Source of the DNA: Allodiplogaster sudhausi
Lineage: Eukaryota > Nematoda > Chromadorea > Rhabditida > Diplogasteridae
Direction: 5' to 3'
Assembly (NCBI GenBank): GCA_945643635.1
Contig: CALZFC010000018.1
Span: 3,954,501 to 4,018,500 of the forward strand
Length of the DNA stretch: 64,000 nt
Shown here: one piece after another, positions 35,968 to 46,559 of the stretch
Numbering within the stretch: position 1 is the first letter of the stretch
How the letters are laid out: each line of letters begins with the position of its first letter
Notes under the pieces: generated by a model
Told to the model about the DNA's origin: nothing
The model's database searches: none
What the model saw: the letters and a program-made list of their open reading frames with translations, nothing else
Made by a program: the position numbers and the translations under genes

Positions 35968-36415
35968 AGGAAGTATCCGACGAAAAAATAACTTCTTCTT
36001 TTATATTCCTATATGATCAAATCTGGCCTAAAAGATCGATTAGAGGTGATCCCGCTTTACGAAAGTCAGTATTTAGAAAGAAATTTGCATTTGTTTTTTG
36101 GAATACGGTAGAAAACGTCTCTGTCGATGCACCCGGTGTATGCTCAAATCCAAGCAAGGAGTGCCAACGGGTGGGAAGAAGAGGCAGTCTCTGACCGTCT
36201 TGCCCACTTAGCACCCCATTTTCACCAAGGGATGAGAGATACAGACGTTAGAGAAAAGCGAGACAATGAAAGAAGTCGAGAGAGGTTAGACACACATACG
36301 TTTCATATTTGAAATTTTGTAGCGGGCGCTCAAAAAAGGCTCATCCAGTTGGGAGTTTAGCACAGTTTGAAACGTAATTTTATTAGATACGGTATTCTTT
36401 CATCGGATACTTCCT
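35968..36415. mobile_element. TTAA-flanked 448-bp MITE, copy 1
   Basis: The element begins AGGAAGTATCCGACGAAA and ends in the complementary TTTCATCGGATACTTCCT. It is flanked on each side by TTAA (35964-35967 and 36416-36419), the target site of piggyBac- and Kolobok-type transposases. It is exactly the same length as, and highly similar to, the element at 37686-38133, which lies in the opposite orientation. It encodes no recognisable protein. Confidence 0.93.
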
Positions 36416-36419
36416 TTAA

Positions 36420-37051
36420 AGTGGCTTCTCGTAGGGTGAGCAGCAATTGAGCAAGAATACATTGTTTTTCGGTGCTCGCTCAATTCTGTATTCCGAAGGC
36501 AATCTCATACTTACCTACTATTTTGCTGTGAAAAGAGCACTTGAGAATGAGAGTACGAATGGACGCAGTAATTTGATATAGCGAATACCTCCTTTGTTTC
36601 TCATTATCAGACTGCTCTTCCATAATAGTGGTGGTATTTGCTGGTTGCTATCATTCGGTAAATATTATCTTCTCTGCCATTCTATCAACGTGCACGTTGG
36701 TCTACCGATATTCTCACGACAATGTGCGAAGCAGACATTACGATGTTTTTGAACTTAATTTGTTATCTAAATATTGCAATAACAGTGGCAAATTTATTTA
36801 CATGCCAATGTATCAACGGGCATGTTTATCTAGTCATATTCGCACAGAAATGTCCTAAGGAGACATGCCGATGTTGCTGAACTTAATTTTGTATTTAACT
36901 AATGTAATAACAATGTCAAAGTATTGTTATGACTTCCTGAATAGCGCCCAAACTTTCCTTTAAATTCGTTTAAAAAAACCGGAGCTCTCCCTAGCTCAGA
37001 TTCTTGAAATCGCAACGACTCTGCAGTTTCCATCATCCAAACGCAAGAGGA
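36420..37051. other. Receptor 5' flank, repeated in window
   Basis: Upstream flank of receptor D. The piece at about 36650-36760 (GTAAATATTATCTTCTCTGC onward) recurs upstream of the minus-strand receptors (63640-63720 and 49740-49850) and near 42140-42190, so the duplication unit includes the promoter region as well as the gene. No coding exon was assigned. Confidence 0.55.
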
Positions 37052-39859
37052 ATGGATTCAACGAACGACTTTCTGGTTAATTACAAATATAAATAATTAT
37101 GTGTGCCTTTTTGAAACATTTAAATGGGGCGGGCTAATTGAGAGTTTAGCAGAGTCAAAGTAGTCTAGCTTGAAAAGTAAACTCCGATGAAATACTGAGG
37201 GCTAAACATAAGGTGAAATTAGTTAGGTAAATAAATATAATTAAACTAATAAGTCCAAGTACCTGAAATGTCGGGTGGAATATCTTTATATTTATAGAAA
37301 AAATATATTATAAAAAAAAAACATATCATAAGTGATTTCTTTAGAAATCGATGTTTCTCTACGGCGCACCAATTTCTGTGTCTCTGACCATGGCCATTTC
37401 ATTTCCGACCTTTGCGATCGCAACGGTTGTCTATCTTCGCATTCTCAAGGACAAGGCTTTCGCAGTCATCCAGACTATTCAACTCATCGTTTATTGTGGC
37501 TTTGTGGTTGGTTTTCATTCAAAACTAAGTTTGAACGGACGGGTAGGCGGAGCTGAAATATTTTTTTTTCTTCCAGGACATGTTCGCATGGCAAATGAAC
37601 TTGGTGGCCATTCAGTTTAGCGACTTTGCCTTTTCTACAAAATTCTATCTGTTACTGAATGACAGCCATACATCTGGCGTATTAAAGGAAGTATCCGACG
37701 AAAGAATACCGTATCTAATAAAATTACGTTTCAAACTGTGCTAAACTCTCAACTGGATTAGCCTTTTTTGAACGCCCGCTACAAAATTTCAAATTTGAAA
37801 TGTTTGTGTATCTAACCTCTCTCGACTTCTTTCATAGTCTCGCTTTTCTCTAACGTCTGTATCTCTCATCATTTGGTGAAAATGGGGTGCTAAGTGGGCA
37901 AGACGAGCAGAGACTGCCTCTTCTTCCCACCCGTTGGCACTCCTTGCTCGGATTTGAGCATACACCGGGTGCATCGACAGAGACGTTTTCTACCGTATTC
38001 CAAAAAACAAATGCAAATTTCTGGCTAAATACTAAGTTTTGTAAAGCGGGAACACCTCTAATCGATCTTTTAGGCCAGACTTGATCATATGGGAATATAA
38101 AAGAAGAAGATATTTTTTCGTCGGATACTTCCTTTAAATGGTCTCTGTCATTATGCACAGGTAAAAACATTTAAATTTTTTCCTGCAGATAAATGAAATT
38201 TATTTTTCTTAAATAAAAAGAGTTTTTTCATAATCTTTTTTCTCTCGCAATTTCCAATTTCCAGGGCATGCAGCTGCAGGGTCTCTTCCTCATCGCGTTC
38301 AGTCGAGCGATCAATCTCGCAAGGCCTACGCTCACCAAAGAGGTCTGAACACGAGCTACTGCCGCTCGCTTAATCAATTTAAAAGTTTTAGAAGAGTTGA
38401 AAATTATTTTGTCGGAATATGTTTTAGATGAAAACATAGTGACAGTTGTTACTATCCATGCTGTTGTTGTAGTTAATTCACAATCTTTTATTTTCTCTCC
38501 CAGCAACGGAGAGGCTTCTTCTGTGGTTGCGTCCTCACTCTCTTCGTGCTTCCCTTTCTCCTCTGCTTCCCGAATGGCTACATCGGCTTCAAGTATTTCT
38601 GCTTCATTTCGCCTCTCAACGACACTCTCTGCTTTCCGAAGACACTTGACGATAAGAATGTTCGAAATCAGTTTCGCAATTTGGCTCGCAATCATTAGAA
38701 TTCTAGATAAGAAGATAGAATGTTTCCTAGGAACAAAACAACGTTAAGATCCTATGTAGTTGTTAATTTTCAGTTTAAAAATAGTATTTGCAGTTTCAAG
38801 AAATGGCGGAAACGGTCTACCTAGCCGGCCTGAACGCCTTTACGCTTTTGCTGAATATCTTCTTGCTGATTGTCGCTTCAAGAGAAAAGCGAAGCATAAA
38901 TGCTGCTGTAAGTGAACTACAATACTATAAAACGGAGAAAATAAATTTCGAGAAATTATTACTAATGTACCTGCGCATCAATTATAACTCTCTTTAATCG
39001 AAATTTTTAATTTTGTGTGTGTAAAAGTTTGAAACCTAACAATAAGCTGTTAAAAATATTGTGTTCATGCTCATTGTTTATGGTTTCTTTTTATAATCAG
39101 GCATTGAAAGGCCAGTCAAAGACGAACTTCGAGCAAGGTCTCATTGTCATGTCCGCCGCTAGCTTCGCCGCACTACTTTTCTACTTTTCAACGCAGGTGA
39201 GTGAATATTGACGAAATGAAATTGTACAATTTTGAGGAAAATCTATATTATAATTTCGAGGAAAAAGTGTATAATTTTTAGGAAACAAATTTATCTAGAG
39301 ACCGCAGATAGATTTTGCGGTCACATGTTTGACCGGGCGCGCTACAGTATCCGGTGTGAATTGTCTCATACTCAGAGCCGGTAACGGCCCGGCCCGGCCC
39401 GGGCCGGCCCAATTTCCCAGGGCTGCGGGCCGGGCCGGGCCGGGCCCAAAAAAGGTGGGCCGGCCCGCAGGCCCGTTTGGGCCCGATAAGCACACGATGT
39501 CGTCCAGTCAGGACGACTGGTGGCATATGAAATGCAAAACTTCCCTCACATATTAATTTTTCTTTTCTAAAATATTTACTACTGTACTTTAAAATGAATC
39601 TTCGTTGCATGAAATTCTTCCTGTGAAGAATATTCATACCGAGCCGAGCAGGACATTCCTCCTGCAGCACTACAAGGGCTGAACGTCTATACATATATTC
39701 TCCATGATACCCCTTGGTTATTTTGAAAGGCAATGACTTCTCGGTTTTCTTTCGGGTTGTGCTTCATTTTCTAATCTGCGAAAACATATTCTTGAGAAGC
39801 GGTAATGAATTTTCGCTCTGATAAACTATTTTTCAGTCTCTCGCTGTCTCTGTCTCTCT

Positions 39860-39897
<38 letters not shown>

Positions 39898-41105
39898 TTC
39901 CTTCTCTCTCTCTTCTCTCTCACAGACATTAAACAAAATTTAGCCACGACATTTTTGCGCGTGTGTAACTTAGTAGCATGTAGAAAACATGTAAACACGT
40001 TGAACAATATAAATTCTGAGTTTTAAGGTACTTAGTAGTTCATCATAAATTTTTACCCGAATTTTTTGAAAATCGGGCTCAAACGGGCCTACGGGCCGGG
40101 CCCAAAATTCTAGGGCCCGGAAATGGTTCGGGCCGGGCCGGCCCAAAATTTTTGGGCCATTTACCGGCTCTGCTCATACTTCAAATGAATTTAGCCGTAT
40201 TGTTTAAAGATAGTTTATACATTCTGACTTGTTCTCTTTCTCGCTTATTTTCTTCAATAATTATTCATGGTAAGAAAATTGAGTCAGTGGGGTATACATT
40301 TGCTCATTTCGAAAGTGGAATCTTCAGATATTTTACTTTGAGAATTGATGAAATAAAAGTGCTGTTAAAGTAGCTGTTGAGCAGTGGCGGGACATTTTGC
40401 ATGTTATTTTACTTAATAAGGCTTTCGTTAAGCCAGTGGGGCATAGATTTAATCATTTGGGTAGTGAAGATTTTAAATATTTGACTTTGAGTGTTCACTT
40501 CACATCATTTATGAAAAGGAAGCGCCAACTAAAGAAAGTGGAAAGAAAGTTGGTCTCTATTTATATCCTATAAACGCTTCTATACAATTGCATGATTACA
40601 AGTTATCTTCGGCTATGTGTTTGCTTGTCAACAAATCCAAACAAAGTGCAAATGACGTGCATTTTGAAAATCGGACATATTTATTTAGATGTGCGCCAAG
40701 TACTGCAGGGGAGCGGATATGAAGTTTCTCCTGCTCAACATCTTTGTTGGGTCGCCGATCGCGTTCACGGTAGCGTGCGTGTCGCCATTCTGGTCAGGAA
40801 AATAATTATTCGCAGGGTACTTCCTTTAAATCTTTGTAAACAAAGTATGGTGAAGCATATCAAATACCAATACGATCCTCTTAATTATCTATCGCCTGTG
40901 GAAATATTATTCTTGCTCCAATTTGGCAAAGTTTATTTTGAAAGCTTTCGTATACAAAATGATTGTATACGAAAGCTATAATTCACTTTGCAGGTTTCTC
41001 ATCCTCTTCTCTCACTCGCTCCGGAAGACATTCTTCCGCTTTCGCATGCCGCCGATGCGTCCTGATCGCGTTTTCACTCGAGCGACCGTCACCGCGTCGC
41101 GTTAA
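37052..41105 (+). CDS. SRG-like receptor D, interrupted by a MITE in exon 2
   Basis: The full nine-exon set is present: 37052-37075 (MDSTNDFL), 37345-37506 (helix 1, ISVSLTMAISFPTFAIATVV), 37577-38160 (helix 2, containing the MITE), 38265-38342 (GMQLQGLFLIAFSRAINLAR), 38504-38659 (helix 4, LPFLLCFPNGYIGF, two Cys in the loop), 38794-38907, 39101-39196, 40689-40792 (MCAKYCRGADMKFLLLN) and 40994-41105 (FLILFSHSLRKTFF, TAA). All other splice sites and frames are intact. A 448-bp TTAA element splits the coding words for Val-Leu-Asn-Gly; with its target duplication it adds 452 bases, which shifts the frame. A hAT element (39373-40172) occupies intron 6. The lesion looks recent. Unless the element is spliced out, the gene is inactive. 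Confidence 0.82.
37686..38133. mobile_element. TTAA-flanked 448-bp MITE, copy 2, inside a receptor exon
   Basis: Same family and same length as 35968-36415, inverted. TTAA flanks lie at 37682-37685 and 38134-38137. Removing the element with one TTAA restores an uninterrupted exon that matches receptors E and F at this point, so the insertion is base-precise. Confidence 0.94.
39373..40172. mobile_element. hAT-type element, 800 bp, with 8-bp target duplication
   Basis: The termini are CAGAGCCGGTAACGGCCC and, at the other end, GGGCCATTTACCGGCTCTG. The perfect 8-bp duplication CTCATACT flanks it (39365-39372 and 40173-40180). The ends are GC-rich (GGCCCGGCCC) and the middle contains a (CT)n tract (39838-39920). 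No transposase frame is present. It lies in intron 6 of receptor D. Confidence 0.93.
40943..40977. repeat. Perfect short palindrome in intron 7 of receptor D
   Basis: AGCTTTCGTATACAA, five bases, then its exact complement TTGTATACGAAAGCT. The 3' splice site of the last exon follows 16 bases later, so the hairpin could bring the acceptor close to the branch region. Confidence 0.9.
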
Positions 41106-42700
41106 CACACAAATTTCATGCTATCCACTTGTGAATTTATTACGCTTTTTTATGAATCCATAAAAATGCTTCATGTAATCTTCCAGATAGTTTGAGCTTA
41201 CTCACGATTACAACGTATTTGCACATATAATATTGCAAGCCAACCGTAACATTATTAACATATGGCTTTCCTAACATGTTCATTCCTAACATCAATTTCG
41301 AAAGTGTGAACAGCGATGACTATAAACGTTTAAAAATAACGATGAGCACGAACTGTATCGAGCGTCTCGGTTTGAACATGAAAATCTTTTATTTTGCATT
41401 TGTATGTATGTATTTACATAATTATAAAGAAAGATAATTAACGTATGCATGTATGTAGGTTCGAATTGCCGGGTTCTCTCTATGAGTAGGCCCTCTCATT
41501 CTCGCGTGCTATTTTGCAGGCGATTGTCTGCGGCAAATAGAAATCTTCTATAATCCTTTATGAAAATACGGAGAAAAATATTTCTAAACTTACAAAAGAC
41601 AGAGATCGGCGTCTTGAAAAGATCACTTGAGAATTAGAATATGAAGGGTCGCAGCAATTTGAAATATCGAACATTCTTCGGTTCGATGACTATTCCTCCA
41701 TAATAGTGGTTGGACAAATCTATTTTTCCTGGTTTAAGGTTTTATAAAGATTTTATCCGGTTAATCAAGGCTTAGTGAATGGTCGAGGGATCCAGAATGG
41801 GAGGGATTTCGAAGATTCTTCGCCTGCCGGAATCTGACGAAGTGGCCGCAGACATTGGGCTCGTATTCTGGCGAGCCCACCGTTTCTCCAGAAGCAGCGT
41901 CGATGGAGTGAATTTGGCAATGATCGATCGCGCGGCAGGGGGCGAACCTGCCATTTTTGGCAGGGGAGGAATGATTGCTAACATTTATTAAATATTATCC
42001 TATATGCCATTAAATTCAAATGATCATAACTTTGTCGACGTAATCAGCCCGATCTCAGGAACAATCAAAAGCATTTGATTGTTATTCACGTGACATATAA
42101 ATAACATTTTACTGCAACAACTGTTTTGTCTAGAAAAATATCACATTGTATCGACGTGCACGTTTATCTACCGATATTCTCACGAACATGCAGACTCCGC
42201 TCGTCTAACCTACTATCTGAAAAGTGCAGCAAGCTCAAAACTTAACTGGTAGGATCATATTTACGTCTGAAACCTAAACTCTCACGGCAGTTGAATGTTG
42301 TCGAAACAAAATCGCATTATTTTGAGAAAATAAAATTGTATCTTGTAAACACTACTATACAATTGCACAATTAACAGATATCTTCGATTATTGCGTTCAA
42401 CAAATACGCCATCCAAACAAAAAAAAACGTAAATGGTGAAAATAGGTCAACGTTTTAGATGTGCGCCAGGTACTGCAGGACGGATACGAAACTATAACTT
42501 TTAAAAACCAGTTTTCATTTGCCAGGCGAACATGTCCTGGATGTGACAACTATCGTATTTACGTCTACTCAAACTTTCTCTATAGAACAATTTGGCAAAG
42601 TTTATTTAGAACGAATGAAAAAAAACACAAAATAATAGTATACATAAGTTATTGTATAGCGATGACGCTTAACGCTTAAAAATGACCATGATGACGAAGT
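41106..42700. pseudogene. Scrambled remnants of receptor units
   Basis: There is no intact gene. At about 42455-42480 the beginning of a helix-7 exon is recognisable (AG|ATGTGCGCCAGGTACTGCAG). It is followed at about 42518-42545 by the start of a helix-2 exon in the opposite orientation (GCCAGGCGAACATGTCC). The 42140-42190 stretch matches the receptor 5' flank. The pieces are rearranged relative to any intact copy, indicating breakage and rejoining between plus- and minus-oriented receptor units. Confidence 0.6.
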
Positions 42701-42709
42701 GAATATTCA

Positions 42710-42943
42710 TTACCGTGCTGAGCATCTCTGATTGAAGAGGAAAAGTGTGTGTTTGCTGTGCATCATCCTCGTCATTGCTGACCGACGAGCTATCACGGCG
42801 TCCATCCTCTTCTCACTGTTCCGTTGCTTAGCCATGGATGAGTTCTCGTATTGATAAACATCTGTTAAATCTTCTCCTTCGAAAGGTTGCTTAAAGGCAT
42901 CCATTTGAAGGAATTTGTCGCCAAAAGTTTTGGGTATCCTCAT
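42710..42943 (-). CDS. Uncharacterised 77-codon open frame
   Basis: The frame begins MRIPKTFGDKFLQMDAFKQP, is hydrophilic and Met/Arg-rich (MDAVIARRSAMTRMMHSKHT) and ends RCSAR. Composition is more protein-like than the neighbouring frames, but I see no family, signal peptide or splice context. It could be an exon of a larger gene or chance. Confidence 0.25.
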   Translation of the reverse strand: MRIPKTFGDKFLQMDAFKQPFEGEDLTDVYQYENSSMAKQRNSEKRMDAVIARRSAMTRMMHSKHTLFLFNQRCSAR

Positions 42944-43955
42944 CTGATGAAGGAGATCTGCTCTTGGTTGAATGTCACTTGAGAGAATTATTTAAGGATC
43001 ATCGTTGAATTTATTTGTCGGGATATTTATTTGTTCAGAGAAATTCGAGTTTAAAGAAGGGCGATCACCGAAAATACAGTAATGCATATTCAAAAGTGCA
43101 AATATTTCGAACGGAATTCCATTTAATTACTCAAAAATGTACGGTAGCTAAGGGACGCCGATGTTTCGAAATGTGTGTGCGCGGGTTTTTTTTTGAAGCG
43201 GGTTGTCATTGCTGTTTCACCTATTTGATGATGTTTTGCGTATTTTTTTCAGTTTATTGTTGAATATTCAGAGGAGTAATTGCATTAGCTTTTCAACATT
43301 CTACATTTCAAGAGATACCTTGTTGTTGTGATGCTAGACTTATCATTAGATTTAAGAAATTGACTTTTCTGCGATTCGAATGGTGATTTTCTAATGTGCT
43401 TATTTATTTTATGTTTAGGCAGGTTAAAGAAGAAGCGTTTGTCGGTCGGAATGAGCCGAAGCGAGAAGCACACCTTCTACCAACGGCTCGGTGGCTTCTC
43501 GCACCTCATCAAGGTTCGCACCAGAAGTATAAATTAGCTACCACTTTGACAATTGCTCCTTATTTTTTTTATGTCTGCATAGCGACGAATATGCACCATA
43601 AATATACCATCAGCTTAGATATTCTTTTTGTTCATACTCATATTTCTATGCATTTTTATGCAAGAAACGACAACTGAGAAAAAACATATCCAATTCAGCG
43701 GAAAAAAATATCATGGCGCACCGTTGTACTAGAATAAAAAAAAATAATATGACGTTTTATAAAGAAGCTATGTAATAAACTTTTAGTTATCTGAGCTAAT
43801 AATGTTTCTTTGAATAAAATATATTTATGCTAAATATAAGGTATGATATGGTTTTATTCTAAAATATTCTAAGTGAGCTAATATAATCTCGGCTATAATA
43901 AATATGTAGTGTTTTTTGGGAAATTCTATTATTATAATGAAAGTGATCTTGAAGG
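42944..43955. other. No gene assigned
   Basis: AT-rich apart from 43420-43520, where a plus-strand stretch reads MSRSEKHTFYQRLGGFSHLI followed by a GT. I could not connect it to other exons and recognise no family. Confidence 0.3.
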
Positions 43956-45439
43956 TTAAAATCTGAAATAGTTTAAATACTTTTGATAACTACACTGGTA
44001 TTTGTTGTATCGAAACGAGCTTCTAAAACTGATCTGAATATTCAGATTCGGGTTCGGAGAACTCGCCGTTTTCAACGGCATCGAAGGCGACCGCCCTCTG
44101 AGAAGCAGGTCGTCATCCCCTGGATCAGCGTCATCGTCGGAGCCGTCTTCTTCCTCCTCCAGGTTGGCATCTCCTTTGTGCCTGGTGAACTGTTGTCCTT
44201 GCTGCTGCCCGCGATCTTCCTCTTGTTCGTCATCCTGCTCTTTTCTTCGGCTTTTGCTGTTCAGTCGCACCGCGCGAGCTCGTTGAACAATCTCACTGCG
44301 AAAGTCCAAATCGACTTTCGCGTAGAGCTGAATTTATCTCAATTACTAACTATTGCACAAAATGAATTATATCTTTACCTTCCTTGAACATTTCTTCTTT
44401 GACGTCTTGTTGAAGTAAGACTTCGTTCCAATCTGTGGCCTTTCACCCTTTAGCTCCTTCATCCGTAAGTGGTTCCAGTGGATGCATGTCATCATTGAAG
44501 ACACCTGCTTTCCTATTTGTTTGGCTGTCAAATCTGGACAAATTCTCATCTGATTAGCTTGCTATATTACGTTGTGAAAATAATTCCCAGCAGTCAAATA
44601 GATCAATGAATACCTCATGGCTGTCTTTGCTGAAGTACGCTCCTTTGGGAGCATACTTGGAAGCCAAAGAATTTGCAGACTCAACTCGGGAAGTTGACGA
44701 GTAAGGGGAAACCTTAGTATTATATTCCGACTTTTTTTCTAGATTGCCAACATATGTAAGAGATAACCTGCTGAATGTCTCGAAGACGGCTCTCGGTAAG
44801 CATTATGTTGCATAGCTTCTTGTATGCAAATCGAGTAACTTCATCATCTGGCCGCAAGTAGACGGGTTCTTCGCTAGGATTGCGTGGCCCATGTCTGCAT
44901 CTCTTGTGCTTAGAGAAATCTTGGTCCTGAAATTATTAATGTCAATAATATAGAGAATTTATAAATAATCTTCTACATCCTGCCATTCGTGCACTCCTTT
45001 GAGATGATATTGAAGGGATCTGAACATCTCTTGCGCAAGTTCTCCGTCGCCACCGCTATTGTAGATTGCGAAATATGCGTGGTTGTAGACAGATCTAATC
45101 CAATCACGAGCGACTTGCATTCGCTTCAACTTTCCAGCCTAAAAATTTACTATTGTAAACTTAGTTAGTTTTTAGATTGATATAACCTCCAATAGGGCAA
45201 GTTGAATATTGCGGAGAAAATGCCATGCGTCAAATTTGTGTATTATCAGCGGGACTTGATTTCTCATCAGGGTTGTGATACTCTTGCTACGGTCGGTAGT
45301 GAAAGTGGAAATTGGATTCTGAGCTTCTGAGTTCAGCTTCGCTAGCACCTTCTCAAGTCCAATCTTGCAGCCCCGTTGCTCCATTCTTCCACTCACACCT
45401 AAGCGTGATGAAAAGCGTGATCCTTGTTTCTCTCGTCTC

Positions 45440-45481
<42 letters not shown>

Positions 45482-45501
45482 CCGTTTTCTTTCTTTCTCT
45501 T

Positions 45502-45539
<38 letters not shown>

Positions 45540-45720
45540 TTCCTTTCTCTCTGTCTCTACCATCTAGCTGAAAAACATGAACTAGCTACTGACCTTCTGA
45601 TCAGCCTTGCTCTCTGTAAAACGTACGTAAAACGTAAAACGTAGCTACTGATCAGCCTTGCTCTCTGTAAAACGTACGACATATCCTGGTGGCTGAAGCT
45701 TCTTGCAACAAACACAGGTG
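43956..45720 (-). CDS. DDE-transposase-like nuclear protein, multi-exon
   Basis: Minus-strand exons: a possible Cys-containing N-terminal piece near 45640-45710 (HTCVCCKKLQ); 45187-45398 (SGRMEQRGCKIGLEKVL, then TDRSKSITTLMRNQ and IHKFDAWHFLRNIQ); 44977-45137 (LKRMQVARDWIRSVYNHAYF, then LQYHLKGVHEWQD); 44768-44926 (KRCRHGP, YLRPDDEVTRFAYKKL); 44614-44713 (TSRVESANSLASKYAPKGAY); about 44390-44549; and an acidic tail about 43956-44310. The TDR...D-WH...CxHG...E-N-x-KY-P-K-x-x-x-F pattern matches uncharacterised animal proteins that look like DDE transposases; the Asp, Asp and Glu are candidate catalytic residues. A (CT)n tract and a 45-base duplication lie between its first exons. The N-terminus is not resolved. 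It is co-oriented with the ballast-like gene just upstream. Confidence 0.6.
45600..45690. repeat. Short tandem duplication near DDE-like gene start
   Basis: The words GATCAGCCTTGCTCTCTGTA and AAACGTACG occur twice (about 45599 and 45650), separated by a repeated AAAACGTA motif. It lies at the edge of the first candidate exon of the DDE-like gene. Confidence 0.8.
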
Positions 45721-45840
45721 TGATTGTTCCGTACCATCTGCCAACATCAAATGTCATATTTGCGTGTTCATATTCGGCGATATGGTGAAAATGATCATAC
45801 AATTTATTTGCCAAAGCGTGGGTCAGCATATGTTTATCAT

Positions 45841-46509
45841 TTACTCATCATCAGAATCATTAGGAACAATTCCAGAGCCGCATTCGAAGCCCTGGTAGCT
45901 AGGCGAAGGCCAGGTCGAGCGGATCTTCTGAGTGACACAGCGAGGGAGCTCAAGGCGAACTCCCGATCCGATTCGCCCGAGCGTCTTTGCCATGAAGAGA
46001 CGATAGGCACCGTATCGTAGATGGCTGAGTGACAGAATAGTTTTCCTTTGCAGTGAGATATAAAGAAAAAAAGCTTATACGCATTGGCTTCGTATTGCTC
46101 TCCTCCCTTGATAGCGGAATAGACAGATGCTGCTGCATCAGTAGCCTGTTAGAAGACATTTGAATATATATTTAGTATCTTTTCCTCGTCTTCAATTAAC
46201 CTTTTCGTCGAGAATAAGCGAAGTGAACCACTTCTGTGAAGTGATGCAAAGATCCTCGAACCAACCCATCTTCTTCATTCCGTCTCGCAGCCGCTGGCCT
46301 TCCTTTCTCAGCTGAGCTGTCTCAGCTAGTCGGAGGCAGCAGTAGCCATTCTCGCTGACATCACAGCAACCGCAGCTACAGCCTTCAGATTGCATAGCAT
46401 CTCCACGAAAAATGCTGCTTCTTTTCTTTGCTTCCTCCTTAGCAGCTATAACAGCTGCCCTTGTGGCAAGCGTCCTTTCGCGGGACGGATCAAACATCCA
46501 ATCACCCAT
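45841..46509 (-). CDS. P2X7-ballast-like zinc-binding protein
   Basis: Three minus-strand exons join in phase: 46201-46509, 46081-46145 and 45841-46024, giving about 185 residues from ATG (MGDWMFDPSRERTLATRAAV) to TAA (VPNDSDDE end). The middle holds a cysteine cluster GCSCGCCDVSENGYCCLRLA followed by CITSQKWFTSLIL. After the second junction comes YGAYRLFMAKTLGRIGSGVR, then LELPRCVTQKIRSTWPSPSY and QGF. This is the pattern of the cytoplasmic zinc-binding 'ballast' domain at the C-terminus of vertebrate P2X7, which is also known as a free-standing domain in invertebrates. Here there is no channel part. It is intracellular with unknown function. It sits about 120 bases upstream of the DDE-like gene on the same strand, so the two may form one unit. 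A splice acceptor before the ATG suggests a 5' untranslated exon. Confidence 0.72.
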
Positions 46510-46559
46510 GAAACTGTCAAAACAACGACACAAATGTGAATTACATCTTTATACGAAAA

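Noticed and set aside
37850..38170. 106-codon minus-strand frame within the TTAA MITE as a transposase
   Set aside because: No transposase motif is present, the element is only 448 bp, and the equivalent frame in the sister copy at 35968-36415 is not preserved end to end.
43983..44387. Plus-strand frame with a hydrophobic stretch (VIPWISVIVGAVFFLLQVGI) as a membrane protein
   Set aside because: It is the antisense of the acidic Glu/Asp-rich tail of the minus-strand DDE-like gene; runs of GAG/GAT codons read as hydrophobic Leu/Ile/Phe codons in reverse.
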